DNA of 64,000 nt from positions 9,833,692 to 9,897,691 of the forward strand of contig NC_083871.1 in assembly GCF_032452875.1 (NCBI RefSeq). The letters run 5' to 3'. A program made the translations under genes and the position numbers. The notes under the pieces are model-generated. The model was not told the DNA's origin. It did not search any database and was given only the letters and a program-made list of their open reading frames with translations. The DNA is from Bos javanicus (lineage: Eukaryota; Chordata; Mammalia; Artiodactyla; Bovidae). This document shows, piece after piece, positions 1-10,005 of the stretch; the stretch's first letter is position 1, and the number at the start of each line of letters is the position of its first letter.

Positions 1-1794
1 ACAAACCAATGAACTATCAAAGCTACTACTGCACTCTTCTAGGCTACCAAGGGCCTCAATTTTGGCACAGACTTTGACTGTGGTAAATATATAAGTATTA
101 GTCTGACTGGGAAAAGAAAGGAGAAAGGGTGAACTTATATTTCTGAGGGATCTAGTTGGTCAAGCCATTACGCGAGTGACTCCTCTGTTCACTGACTCTA
201 GGGAAGAGAGTTGCAGAGTACAAAGCAAAGCTTATCTAAATAGGTACTAACCAGCTGCAGAGGCAGGAAGAGAAAAAGCACCCTTCCCTGTATGATGACC
301 ATTCTGTTCTAGAGTTTGTTGTCGAGTTTCCAGATGCCAGGTAGAGTGTGGACCAGAATTCAACTTCATGAAGGTGTGATGCAGACAGTAAAGACATGAA
401 AGACAGCATTTAACTGCAGAGATTTCAAACTCTTTTGTAGCTACCATAAAAATGTAGGGCATGCACTATACATATGGTGCTTTATATAAAGGTGTTTTAC
501 TTTTATTTCCAATCCTACCATTCTCTTTTACACACTGATCCTCAAAACTAAAACTGTTCAGCCAATGCGAGTTATCAATGAAGTCATCAAAACAGCCTGG
601 GAGACCCTGGAGCACACACACTTGCATATGCAGGGTCTTCTCAACAACACAGAAACCAAGAGTGGTTAATAATGTGTCTGTTATATAACAGTCTTACAAC
701 AAAATCTGATTTTCTCACTTCAGATGGAATCATTAAAATCTTTACTAAAAACAAATAAGCAAACAAACAAAAAAATCCTCAAGTTCCAAAAGAATGAAAG
801 CTAACTAACCATATCAACTGCAATCATGTGGAGACCACACTACCTTATGTGAGGTTTTTTATACAGACATATAATAAACACCCCCCAAGTTCAAAGATGA
901 AAATTAAACAAGAACAGAGGATCTGGCAGTACAACTGAAAAAGTTCAAAGACATCGCTGCATAATACTAAGAGCTGAGATTGTGTAACAAACAAGAAGAG
1001 AACTACAAACTCAGGTTAAAATGCAAAAAGTGCCCTAATCATATCATTTTGGAACTGCCTGAAACAACTGAACAGTAACATTTGCTTAAAAGGAAAGAGT
1101 AACCATTCAAGCAATATAGCTTTTGTATTCTTTTAAGCAAACATTAAACTATCAGGGGGAAAAACTGTATATGAGAGTATCAGTTTATTTCTTCCAGCTT
1201 GAGGCTGACAGAATCTACAAATGAAATGATCCCCTGCTAACTTTCTTGGTTTTTAAAGGATTCTTTACTTAGCTTGAATTATCAAGCCAGACTTACAGCT
1301 GACGTTAGAAAACTGTATAAGCCAAATTGCTGTCTACAGTTCCCCCTGCAGTTCATGAACTTCTGTGCACAAGTACACTCAGGATGACTAGGCCTTAGTT
1401 TTAGTTTTGAACAGTAATTATTTTTAGGTATCAATTAAATATATAATCTATAGAACTTTGAATTATTTTAATGTATACACTCAGCTAAACTTTAATTCTG
1501 TGCATACATTATCACATTTTAGCTAAATTAACAAGCTTTAGTCAAGTGTATCATGCTTACATGAAATGCAGTCAGATATGGCTTTGGTCAGGAGAAAAAG
1601 TTATCCTGAAGAAGCTGAGCAAGTCTGTAAAGACACATTCCCATGTGCTGGGGAATAATGAGGACCCAAGTGCATACTTCTGCCAGACACTTCAGCTGAT
1701 GCTCAGAGTGTAACGACAATCAGTATTCCCCATCTGCAAGAATGCAAAAAGGAAAGAATGCCCCTAACTTGGGTCCATCAACATGAATCAGCCA
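1..1794. other. Unassigned non-coding DNA downstream of MTERF1
   Basis: AT-rich sequence without a convincing reading frame or a repeat I can name. The short open frames here show no family motif. It lies 3' of the minus-strand MTERF1 gene and may be unique intergenic DNA or very old repeat. Confidence 0.5.
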
Positions 1795-1880
1795 TAGGCA
1801 TACTTATGTCCTCTCCCTCTTGAACCTCCCTCCCTCCTCCTAACCCGTCTCACTCCTCTAGGTTGTCACAGTAATCTTTG
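1795..1880 (-). repeat. Short L1 3'-region fragment, antisense
   Basis: A pyrimidine-rich stretch (CTCTCCCTCTTGAACCTCCC and following) matches the antisense of the mammalian L1 3' region. The same segment is better preserved at about 20.52-20.62 kb in this window. Only this part is recognisable; the flank to about 2.2 kb is unassigned. Confidence 0.5.
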
Positions 1881-2204
1881 ATGTTCTGTTGTAATTGTTT
1901 TGTGGTGCCATGAATCATGCCCATATTACGTGGTGAACTTAACTGATAAATGTTGTTTATGTTCTGACTATTCCATTGACCAGCTGACTCCCCTTCTCTT
2001 TCCCTCTCCTCGGGTCTCCTTATTTCCTGAGACACAATATTGAAATTAGGCCAATTAACAATACTACAATGGCCTCTAAGTATTCAAATGAAAGGAAGAT
2101 TAACCTGTCTCTCACTTTAAATCCAAAGCTTAGAGAGGAAGACACAAGACAGACTGAATGCTAGGCCTCTTGCACCAACAGCTAAGCTGTGAATGCAAAG
2201 GAAA

Positions 2205-2788
2205 TGTTCTTGAAAGCAATTAAATGTGATCCTCCAGTGAATACACAATGGACCAGAAAGTGACACAGCCTTATTGCTGATATGAAGAAAGTTTTAATGG
2301 TCTGGATAGATTATACCAGCCACAACATTCCTTTAGGCCAAAGCCTGGTTCAGAGCAAGACCCTAACTCAGTTCTAACTCAAAAAGGCTGCGAGAGGTGA
2401 GGAAGCTGCAGAAGAAAAGTTGGAAGTTAGCAGAGTTGGCTCACGAAGTTTAAGGGAAAAAAATGCTGTCTTTATAAAAGTGCAAGGTGAAGCAGCAAGA
2501 ACTGATGTAGAAATTGCAGCAAGTTACTCAGAAGATCTAGCTGAGATAATTAATGAAGGTGACTGAACTAAACAACAGATTTTCAATGTGGATGGAACAG
2601 CCTTCTATTGGAAGAAATGCATTCTAGGACTTGCATAGCTAGAGAGAAGTCATTGCCTGGCTCCAAAGCTTCAAAGGACAGGCTGACTCTCTTGTTTAGG
2701 GAATCATGCAGGTAATGACTTGAAGTTGAAGTTCATTTCTCATTCCAAAGATCCTATGGCTCTTCCGGATTATGGTCCATCTACCCTG
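2205..2788 (+). mobile_element. Tigger1 (pogo-type) DNA transposon, segment 1
   Basis: The sequence follows the Tigger1 transposase region. A degraded frame includes FNVDGTAFYWKK near 2580-2620, which in the family is the block around the first catalytic Asp of the DDE transposase. Here the usual DE pair reads DG, and frameshifts and stops are present, so it is a dead fossil. The element stops at 2788, where a BovB LINE is inserted, and resumes at about 3718. Tigger1 predates ruminants, so it is the host of the later insertions. Confidence 0.82.
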
Positions 2789-3717
2789 ACTGGTTCCAAA
2801 TAGGAAAAGGAGTACGTCAAGGCTGTATATTGTCACCCTGCTTATTTAACTTATATGCAGAGTACATCATGAGAAACGCTGGGCTGGAAGAAACACAAGC
2901 TGGAATCAAGATTGCCGGGAGAAATATCAATAACCTCAGATATGCAGATGACACCACCCTTATGGCAGAAAGTGAAGAGGAACTCAAAAGCCTCTTGATG
3001 AAAGTGAAAGACGAGACTGAAAAAGTTGGCTTAAAGCTCAACATTCAGAACACAAAGATCATGGCATCCGGTCCCATCACTTCATGGGAAATAGATGGGG
3101 AAACAGTGTCAGACTTTATTTTTGGGGGCTCCAAAATCACTGCAGATGGTGACTGCAGCCATGAAATTAAAAGACGCTTACTCCTTGGAAGGAAAGTTAT
3201 GACCACCCTAGATAGCATATTCAAAAGCAGAGACATTACTTTGCCAACAAAGGTCCGTCTAGTCAAGGCTATGGTTTTTCCTGTGGTCATGTGTGGATGT
3301 GAGAGTTGGACTGTGAAGAAGGCTGAGCACTGAAGAATTGATGCTTTTGAACTGTGGTGTTGGAGAAGACTCTTGAGAGTCCCTTGGACTGCAAGGACAT
3401 CCAACCAGTCCATTCTGAAGGAGATCAGCCCTGGGTGTTCTTTGGAAGGAATGATGCTGAAGCTGAAACTCCAGTACTTTGGCCACCTCATGCGAAGAGT
3501 TGACTCATTGGAAAAGACTCTGATGCTGGGAGGGATTGGGGGCAGGAGGAGAAGGGGACAACAGAGGATGAGATGGCTGGATGGCATCACTGACTAGATG
3601 GACGTGAGTCTGAGTAAACTCCGGGAGTTGGTGATGGACAGGGAGACCTGGCGTGCTGTGATTCATGGGGTCGCAAAGAGTCAGACACGACTGAGCGACT
3701 GAACTGAACTGAACTGT
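2789..3717 (+). mobile_element. BovB (RTE) LINE, 5'-truncated, inserted in Tigger1
   Basis: The copy begins inside the reverse transcriptase at the motif B region (SPCLFNLYAEY), followed by the catalytic RYADDTTLMAES and the conserved C-terminal block with CGCESWT and LQYFGHLMRR. It ends with the ACTGAACTGAACTG tail typical of BovB. The frame is broken at 3331 (KKAEH then a stop) and again near 3595. A possible 5-bp target duplication, CCCTG, lies at 2784-2788 and 3718-3722. The Tigger1 reading continues directly across it. Confidence 0.9.
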
Positions 3718-4767
3718 CCCTGCCTGTGCTCTCATAAATGGAACAACAAAGCTTGACAGTGCATCTGTTTACAACATGGTTTACTGAATATTTTAAGTCC
3801 ACTGTTGAGATCTACTGCTCAGGAAAAAAGATTCTTTTCTAAATATTACTGCTCACTGACATTGCATTTGGTCTCCCAAGAGCTCTCACGGAGATGCACA
3901 GGCAATTAATGTTATTTTCTTGCTTGCTTATCACAACACCCGTTCTGCAGGCCATGGATCAAGCCATCATACATAGTGATTCATTCTAATATATCTGATT
4001 CTGATACATCTGAGCAAAGTAAAGCAAAAACTTTCTGGAAAAGATTCACCATTACTTTTAAGTGTAGTATAGCTGTATATATATATATATTCTTTTTAAT
4101 ATTCTTTTCCATTATGGTTTATTACAGAATATTAAAGATTCAGCATTGTATTAATAGATGACATTAAGAATCTTCATAAAAAATAAAAAAAAATTTAAAT
4201 TGAAAAAGAAGAAACTTTTTGATTCACAGGAAGAGGTCAAAATATCAACAGTAACAGCAGTTTGGAAAAGACTGACTCCAACCCTCATGGATGACTTTGA
4301 GGGCTTCAAGACGTCAGTGGAGGAAGGAACTGCAGATGTGGTGGAAATAGAGAACTAGGATTTGAAGTTGAGCCTGAAGATATGACTGAACTGCTGCAAT
4401 CTCATAAAACTTTAATGGATGAGAAGTTGCTTCTTATGGATGTATAAAGAAAGTGGCTACTTGAGATGGAAAACTATTCTTGTGACGATGCTGTGAAGGC
4501 TGTTAAAATGACAACAAAGAATTTAGTCTATTAAATAAACAGAATTTAGTCTATTACATAAAGCAGCAGACTGACTTAAATTTTGAAAGAACTTCGACTG
4601 TGGGTAAAATACTGTCAAATAGCATTACATGCAACAGAGAAATCATGAAATGAAAAGTCAATTCATGTACCAAACTCCATGTTTGTTGTCTTATTTTTTA
4701 AAAATTCCAGTCACCCCAACCTTCAGCAACCACCACTCTGATCATCAGCAGCCATCAACATCCAGGT
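3718..4767 (+). mobile_element. Tigger1 DNA transposon, segment 2
   Basis: This continues segment 1 after the BovB insertion: TGCCTGTGCTCTCATAAATG, then the transposase C-terminal region (for example LMDDFEGFKTSVEE at about 4283-4325). It is itself interrupted at about 4052-4155 by an AT-rich piece that reads as antisense L1 3' region, and it stops at about 4767 where a CHR-type SINE is inserted. Multiple stops mean no functional transposase. Confidence 0.82.
4052..4155 (-). repeat. Small L1 3'-region fragment inside Tigger1
   Basis: The block with (TA)n, CTTTTCCATTATGGTTTATT and ACAGAATATTAAAGATTCAG resembles antisense L1 3' sequence. It interrupts the Tigger1 reading between CACCATT and AGATGACATTAAGAA. 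The boundaries are approximate and no clear duplication is seen. Confidence 0.45.
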
Positions 4768-5145
4768 AAGATCCTCTGGGACTCCCCTGGAGGTCCAGTG
4801 GTTAAGACCTTGCCTTCCAAGGCAGAGGGTGTGGGTTTGATCCCTGGTTGGGAAGCTAATATCCCACATGCCTCGTGGCCAAAAAACCAGAACATAAGAC
4901 AGAAACAATACTGCACAAATTTAAGATTTTACAATAGTGAAAGCCACTCTGTTATGTCCAACTCTTTGCAACCCCAGGCCAGAATACTGGAGTGGATAGC
5001 CATTCCCTTCTCCAGGGGATCTTCCCAACCCAGGGACTGACCCAAGTCCATGGCCTGCATTGCAGGCAGATTCTTTACCAGCTGAGCCACCAAGGAAGCC
5101 CAGATTTCAACAATGGTCCACATCAAAAAAACCTTTAAAAAAAAA
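4768..5145 (+). repeat. CHR-type tRNA-derived SINE inserted in Tigger1
   Basis: The head GGACTCCCCTGGAGGTCCAG and a B-box-like GGGTTTGATCCCTGG are typical of cetartiodactyl tRNA-derived SINEs, and the 3' part ends ATGGTCCACATCAAAAAAAC plus an A-run. The flanks GTAAGATCCTC and AAAGACCCTC look like a diverged target duplication. A Bov-tA SINE splits it at 4939-5101. Confidence 0.72.
4939..5101 (-). repeat. Bov-tA SINE, antisense, inserted in the CHR SINE
   Basis: The antisense order is the ruminant core (CCAGAATACTGGAGTGGATA) followed by the tRNA-derived head ending GAGCCACCAAGGAAGCCC. The flanks AGATTTTACAATAGT and AGATTTCAACAATGGT form an imperfect target duplication, placing it inside the CHR SINE. 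Confidence 0.8.
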
Positions 5146-5411
5146 AAAAAGACCCTCCACCAGCAAGAAGATTGACTTGCTGTAGTCTCAGATGATGGTT
5201 AGCACTTTTTAGCAATTAAGCATTTTGAATTAAGGTATATATTGTTTTTTTAAGACAGCATGCTACTGCACACTTAATAGACTAGAGTATAAACATAACT
5301 TTCATATGTACTGGGAAACCAAGAAATTCCATGTGACACACCTGACTGCAATATTCACTTCACTGCAGTGATCCAGGACTGACTCCACAATAACCTCTAA
5401 GATATGCTTGT
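5146..5411 (+). mobile_element. Tigger1 DNA transposon, 3' end segment
   Basis: GACCCTCCACCAGCAAGAAG and GCTCAGATGATGGTTAGCAC-like sequence continue the Tigger1 3' end past the transposase stop. The terminal region near 5340-5411 (TTCACTTCACTGCAGTGATC, ending CTAAGATATGCTTG) resembles the terminal inverted repeat. Confidence 0.7.
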
Positions 5412-5489
5412 AATTCACTTTTTTTTTTTTTTTTACAAGAATTGACTCTTCCTCAGACTCAAACCTTAAGATAGGACATGTTTCAAACT

Positions 5490-5655
5490 ATATATAAAAA
5501 TAGATAAACAAGATCCAAATGTATAGCACAGGAAACTATATTCAGTATCTTGTAATGAACTACAATGGAAAAGAATGTGAAAAGGTATATATTCTGAATC
5601 ACTTCGTTGTACAACAGAAACATCATACATCAACTATACTTCAAAAAATATTATA
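5490..5655 (+). repeat. L1 3' end fragment
   Basis: TATAGCACAGGAAACTATAT, then TTCAGTATCTTGTAATGAAC and TGAATCACTTCGTTGTAC, are hallmark blocks of mammalian L1 3' regions. It ends with an ATCAACTATACTTCAAAAAA-type end. The AT-rich simple sequence at 5656-5745 is derived from its tail. Confidence 0.75.
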
Positions 5656-5882
5656 TGTGCATGTATATGTGTATTATATAATTATACATATATTTATGTG
5701 TACTTATATAAGCTTAATCTTATATAAAATACTTAATTATATAATGCCTGACAGGCATTGCTCATTTGTTTCTACAAAGAATACAAAGGAAGTTGTCCCT
5801 CTCCCAACCCCCAAATAGGTACTGTATTTTACTTCTGTGCATCCCACACCCTCTTTGGCCACTGGCAACTGTCGTTGCTGTA

Positions 5883-6235
5883 TCATCTCTCAAAAGTCCA
5901 GGTATAATCCTCATGACGAGCTGATGCCAATAAACTTTTATTTCCTCTGCCCACCTCCCTCAAGTTTCTTACAGACCTGTTAGAGACTTCAAACCAATTA
6001 TCTCGTAAAGAATTCCTAAACAAGTCAGAAAACAGGGACTTAAGGGGGTTTATATCCCCTTCTTCCTTCAAAGCCAGTAAAAATCCATCAAGTCCTTTCA
6101 TCACATCACTCTGACCTCTTCTTTCCCCTCCCTCTTCCACTTTTAAGGACCCCTTTGATTACACTGAGCCCACCCAGATAATCTGGGATAAGCTCCCCAT
6201 CCCAGGACTTAAACCATAAAATTTACTCCCAATCC
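5883..6235. repeat. Degraded old repeat, related to 7.92-8.11 kb
   Basis: CTTCAAAGCCAGTAAAAATC, CATCACATCACTCTGACCTC and CCAGATAATCTGGGATAA recur in order at 7949-8080. The two are therefore copies of one dispersed family, which I cannot name confidently. Confidence 0.5.
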
Positions 6236-6241
6236 TACTGC

Positions 6242-6690
6242 TGTATCTATACAATAGATTATTTTCCAACACATAAGAATGAAATACTGATACACAGCAT
6301 AAGAATGAACCTTAGAAACATTATGTTAAGTGAAAGAAGCCAGTTACCAAAGGCCACATATTGTATGATTCCATTTATATGAAATGTTCAGAGTAGGCCA
6401 ATTTGTAGAAAGATCAGTGGTTGCTTAGGGCTGGGAAGAAAATGGCAACCCACTCCAGTATTCTTGCCTGGGAAACCCCATGGACACAGGAGCCTGGTGG
6501 GCTTCAGTCCATGGGGTCACAAACGAGCTGGGCACAACTGAGCAAATAAACAGGGCTAGGAAAGCAGGAGGGGGATAATGGGGATTGAGTGCTAATGTGC
6601 ACAGGATTTCCTTTTAAAGGGCATGAACACATTTTAAAGTTAGACTGCAGTGATTATTGCACAGCACAATGAATATTTTTAAAAGCTGCA
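6242..6690 (+). repeat. L1M 3' fragment with a SINE insertion
   Basis: Blocks such as GTTAAGTGAAAGAAGCCAG and ATTGTATGATTCCATTTATA are characteristic of old L1 3' ends. A Bov-tA-type piece interrupts it at about 6437-6556, flanked by GGGCTGGGAAG and GGGCTAGGAAAG. The L1-like sequence then resumes to about 6690. Confidence 0.65.
6437..6556 (+). repeat. Bov-tA-related SINE fragment
   Basis: It contains AATGGCAACCCACTCCAGTA and GGAGCCTGGTGGGCTTCAGT but lacks the tRNA-derived head. It sits between near-identical flanks inside an old L1. Confidence 0.75.
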
Positions 6691-6779
6691 TACTTTGAAT
6701 TGTATAATATGGGAATGATGTCTTTAAAATGCTACTGTAACTATTTATTCTGGCTACCACTGAACAGTTATTGTGTGCA

Positions 6780-6915
6780 AGAAACCTTAGAGGCCCTGTA
6801 TCACCTGATTCTTAACTCTGGGAAGTCCATTTCTCATCTTATAGATGAGAAAATAGGTTCAGTAAAATTAAAATATTTACACAAAGTTACAGAGCTAATC
6901 AGGAACAGTGCCCAG
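6780..6915 (-). repeat. MIR SINE, antisense
   Basis: TTATAGATGAGAAAATAGGT followed by ACAAAGTTACAGAGCTAATC is the antisense MIR core. Confidence 0.55.
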
Positions 6916-7039
6916 ATATATTTCTCTAAAGAAATGTCTCTAAAGTCCATGCTTTCTAAATTATGCCATGTTTGCCATCAAATAGTTTATTGGAAATAGT
7001 TGAGTATCATTTACATACAAATGGCCTTGAAAAAACAAG

Positions 7040-7260
7040 CATTTTGTTACTATCACTGGTGGGAATAAAATTTTTTGAGGTATCAATGATAAAAAAATAA
7101 GGCTTAACACAGGGAATTATACCCATTATCTTGGTGTGTGTGTGTGTGTGTATCATATGTATCTATAATGGAGTATAATCTGAAAAAAAATAATATTGAA
7201 TCATTATTCCGTGATCATGAAACTGAATACTGTAAAACAACTATATTTCAATAAAAGAAA
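7040..7260 (+). repeat. L1-like 3' end with (GT)n
   Basis: A diverged block ends AACAACTATATTTCAATAAA AG-like, a typical L1 3' terminus. It contains a short (GT)n tract at about 7134-7151. Confidence 0.5.
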
Positions 7261-7709
7261 AAAATGCTTCAAAGGTTAAGCATCATTTGTTACTTAATTT
7301 AAAATCCGTACCTAGAAAACAAATGCCTCTGGAAAACAACTGAAAGTAATTACAGTCATACAATTGGTTCCTTCTCTTTCACTTTATGCAGAGCTAGACT
7401 GTGTATGTTTCAAGATACAGACACGTCATTTTTGAAATTAATGCCTCTAGAAACTTTTAGCTCTTTATTTATATTAGTAGAAACACCAGCAAATTACAAA
7501 TAAACAAAAACCATTTCTGTACATTCATTAAGCAAAAATATTCCTTTATTTAGACTTACATTTAGCTTTTTATCCGTATATTTACAGGAATTTACAAACA
7601 GTAACTTACTAGCCATTCCAGAAAGGTAAGTGGATGAAAAAAGTATAAGAGAAGAAATACAAATATGATACTAAAGGTATACTTCTTCACCTGAATTACT
7701 AAATTATCT
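7261..7709. other. Unassigned AT-rich stretch
   Basis: I see no gene or named repeat. Several TTTATT strings, which are AATAAA on the minus strand (for example near 7550), could serve as distal polyadenylation signals for MTERF1, but nothing in the sequence chooses between them. Confidence 0.4.
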
Positions 7710-8220
7710 ACTTAATTGTTAGTCTGTTTGTTGGTGTAACAAATTATCACAAACTCAGTGGCTTAAAATAATGCAGATTTATTATCTTCCGGTTCTGCAG
7801 GTCTGAAGTTTGACAAGGGTCTCACTGGGCTAAACTCAAAGTCCTGACACGGCTGCCTCCCTTTCTGAGCCACTAGGGGAGAATGCTTCCTTGCCTTGTC
7901 CATTGCCTAGAGGCCACCTGCACTCCTTGGTTCATGTCCCCTTCCTCCTTCAAAGCCAGTAAAAGTGGGTCAAGTCCTTCTTCCATCACATCACTCTGAC
8001 CTCTCCTTTTACCTCCCTCTTCACTTTTAAAGACCCTTGTGATTATACTGGGTCCAACCAGATAATCCAGGATAATCTCCCCAACCCAGGACCCCAAATT
8101 AAGGTTCTTAAATCATATCTGCAAAGTCCTTTTGTAATGTAACAAAACATATCCACAGGTTCTGGGAATTAAGACATTGAAATCTTTGGGTTAACTATTA
8201 TTCTGCCTGTCACAGTTGCC
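7710..8220. repeat. Old mammalian interspersed repeat (family not assigned)
   Basis: It starts GTCTGTTTGTTGGTGTAACA and continues CACAAACTCAGTGGCTTAAA, the familiar start of a widespread mammalian repeat. The same family is seen at 41.29-41.99 kb (CTACGACAAAACACCATAAA). Confidence 0.55.
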
Positions 8221-8798
8221 CTTATCTTCAAAGAAATCAGGATATAGCCACAGTAAATTTAGCCTAAACTGGAGGAGCCATGAGGCATACTAACGATTTA
8301 AATGAAGTATGTAGAATTTGGGTGAAGAATTCCTCCTGTGTTGTCTTATTTCTACTGACACTGTATTCTGAAGATGAACTATAATTAGATACACAGAATA
8401 ACAGGAGAAATAGGTTGCTATTCAAAACCATGATAAGAAATAGAAATATCCAAATCAATCTCTCAATTTTTAAACAGGAAGAGAAGCCAAAAAAACTTAT
8501 TTTGCATTTTCTTTCTACACATTGTTCTGCCATAGCACTCAGCAATGACCATTAATTACAATAGCCACAGCCTATATCATAAAATTGGATGTGGTACTAT
8601 TAATAATTCAAACTACAGAAGAGGTAGCTGGGAAGACTATATACTTGGATATACTGACAGTGAGTTTTTATGAACCTTTAAAATAAAATATCCAAAGGCA
8701 CTTTACATTATGTATATGTGGTTAAGAATACAAATCTCTCCTTTTTGAAAGGTCCAAATTCAAAATGAATATCACTACATTAGAAGACTGACTTTTGC
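8221..8798 (-). other. Presumed MTERF1 3'UTR and downstream flank
   Basis: This AT-rich stretch immediately follows the MTERF1 stop on the minus strand. I found no AATAAA (TTTATT on the plus strand) between about 8101 and 8798, so the poly(A) site may use a variant hexamer or lie further away. I see no other gene here. Confidence 0.4.
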
Positions 8799-9987
8799 TT
8801 AATTCTCCAGGACAATGTTCTGCTCAATATATAACTTTTTCAATTTAGCATTATATCTTTTTTGACTCCAAGACAGAAGGCTGATGTTTGATGTACTCAA
8901 GTCATAGCCAACATTTACCAATTCTTTGATTCGACTTTTTAAAGTACTTACACTTGAATCCAAAATCCGAGGATGTTTAATTATTTGTGAAATGTTAACT
9001 TTTTCTTCTATGAGGCAGTCTACTTTATCATTAAACTTTTTCTCTCCCAAGAAGATCATATCTGGATAGCTTAAAACAAACTTCCGTATCTCTTTTGCAG
9101 TACACCCAAGAGAAGAGAGTTTATCTTTGATATTTCTGTAGCTTCTTCTCATACAGTCACTGGAAAGGTCTAGGATTTTAGCTCCTGGACCACATATCAG
9201 ACTAAGCAGTTCCTCGTTGGTCAAGCAGAACGTGGACTGTAAAAATTCAATATTAGCCTTTATCCGTTTGGTGCTCTGAATTAAGATGAAAGGGTTTTTA
9301 AAAATTATCTTCCTGACAAAATCTGTGGGACCATTGTGACCCAACGACAAACAGATTTCTTGCAAAAATTCAACCATCTGTTTATTCAGATTAAGACTAT
9401 TGGAGAAGGTACGCGGGGCATTGGTCAACAATCGACAAAGGTCTTTATGGGTCAATCCAACTGAGTAGAGGAACTTTATGTTATTCTCTAAGTTTAGGTT
9501 GTCACTGGACCGAAAAAAAGATTCAGGAGAACGTTCCAAAATATTTACAATTTCAAGGTCTGATGTCACAATTCTTCTCCACAGATCCCATCGATTTGAA
9601 AGACTTTCAGGTGTGCGAGTCATGGCTCGTGGGTATCTTGATATGATGCTAGCAATCACTTCTTTGCTGGCTCCTTTAGACAGAAGAAATGTCTGCAGGT
9701 CCTGCTCATTAGTATCTGTCCTGTTAAAAACTCCAGGCTGTCGCTTCCTTGCCATGTCAACATCTACTCCCATGGTAAGTAAGTTATTCAGCAGTTCTTC
9801 ATTTTCCAAAGGTTCACTGTCTGCATTATCACATTTCTTACTGAAAGGCCTAAATGAAACTGATTTAAAGAGGATTTCTGTTGAAAATCGGATCATCCAA
9901 CATCTTGAATCAAAGAGATAGTTACTTCTCACATACAAGAGTTTTCCTGGCACCATAATGGTCAGGTGGCCCAAACCTTTTGGAAAG
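8799..9987 (-). CDS. MTERF1: MTERF1, mitochondrial transcription termination factor 1 (large coding exon)
   Basis: MTERF1 binds mtDNA in the tRNA-Leu(UUR) region, unwinds it and flips bases to stop transcription. This single exon encodes nearly the whole protein as tandem mTERF repeats and aligns end to end with human MTERF1 as I recall it. The frame is intact to the TAA at 8801-8799. A splice acceptor (TTGTTTTATACAG, cut before 9987) precedes an in-frame SFPKGLGHLTIM. Upstream residues of that open frame are intronic. Translation therefore starts either in an upstream exon, as in human, or at the ATG at 9956, giving 385 residues beginning MVPGKLLYVRSN, a basic presequence suited to mitochondrial import. 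Human R162 and F243 are kept, as are the DNA-contact arginines in SFFRS, APRTF, STKRI, HPRIL and QKRYN. The codon aligned to human Tyr288 is TGT (Cys) at 9155-9153. The C-terminus runs about six residues longer than human. Confidence 0.95.
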
Positions 9988-10005
9988 CTGTATAAAACAA
10001 CATAT
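9988..10005 (-). other. MTERF1: Splice acceptor of the MTERF1 coding exon
   Basis: On the minus strand the pyrimidine-containing TATGTTGTTTTATACAG abuts the exon at 9987. The junction falls after the second base of a Ser codon, the same phase implied by the human protein around its SISKGL segment. Confidence 0.8.

Noticed and set aside
9478..9921. 147-codon plus-strand frame opposite MTERF1
   Set aside because: It is an antisense shadow of the conserved MTERF1 coding exon.
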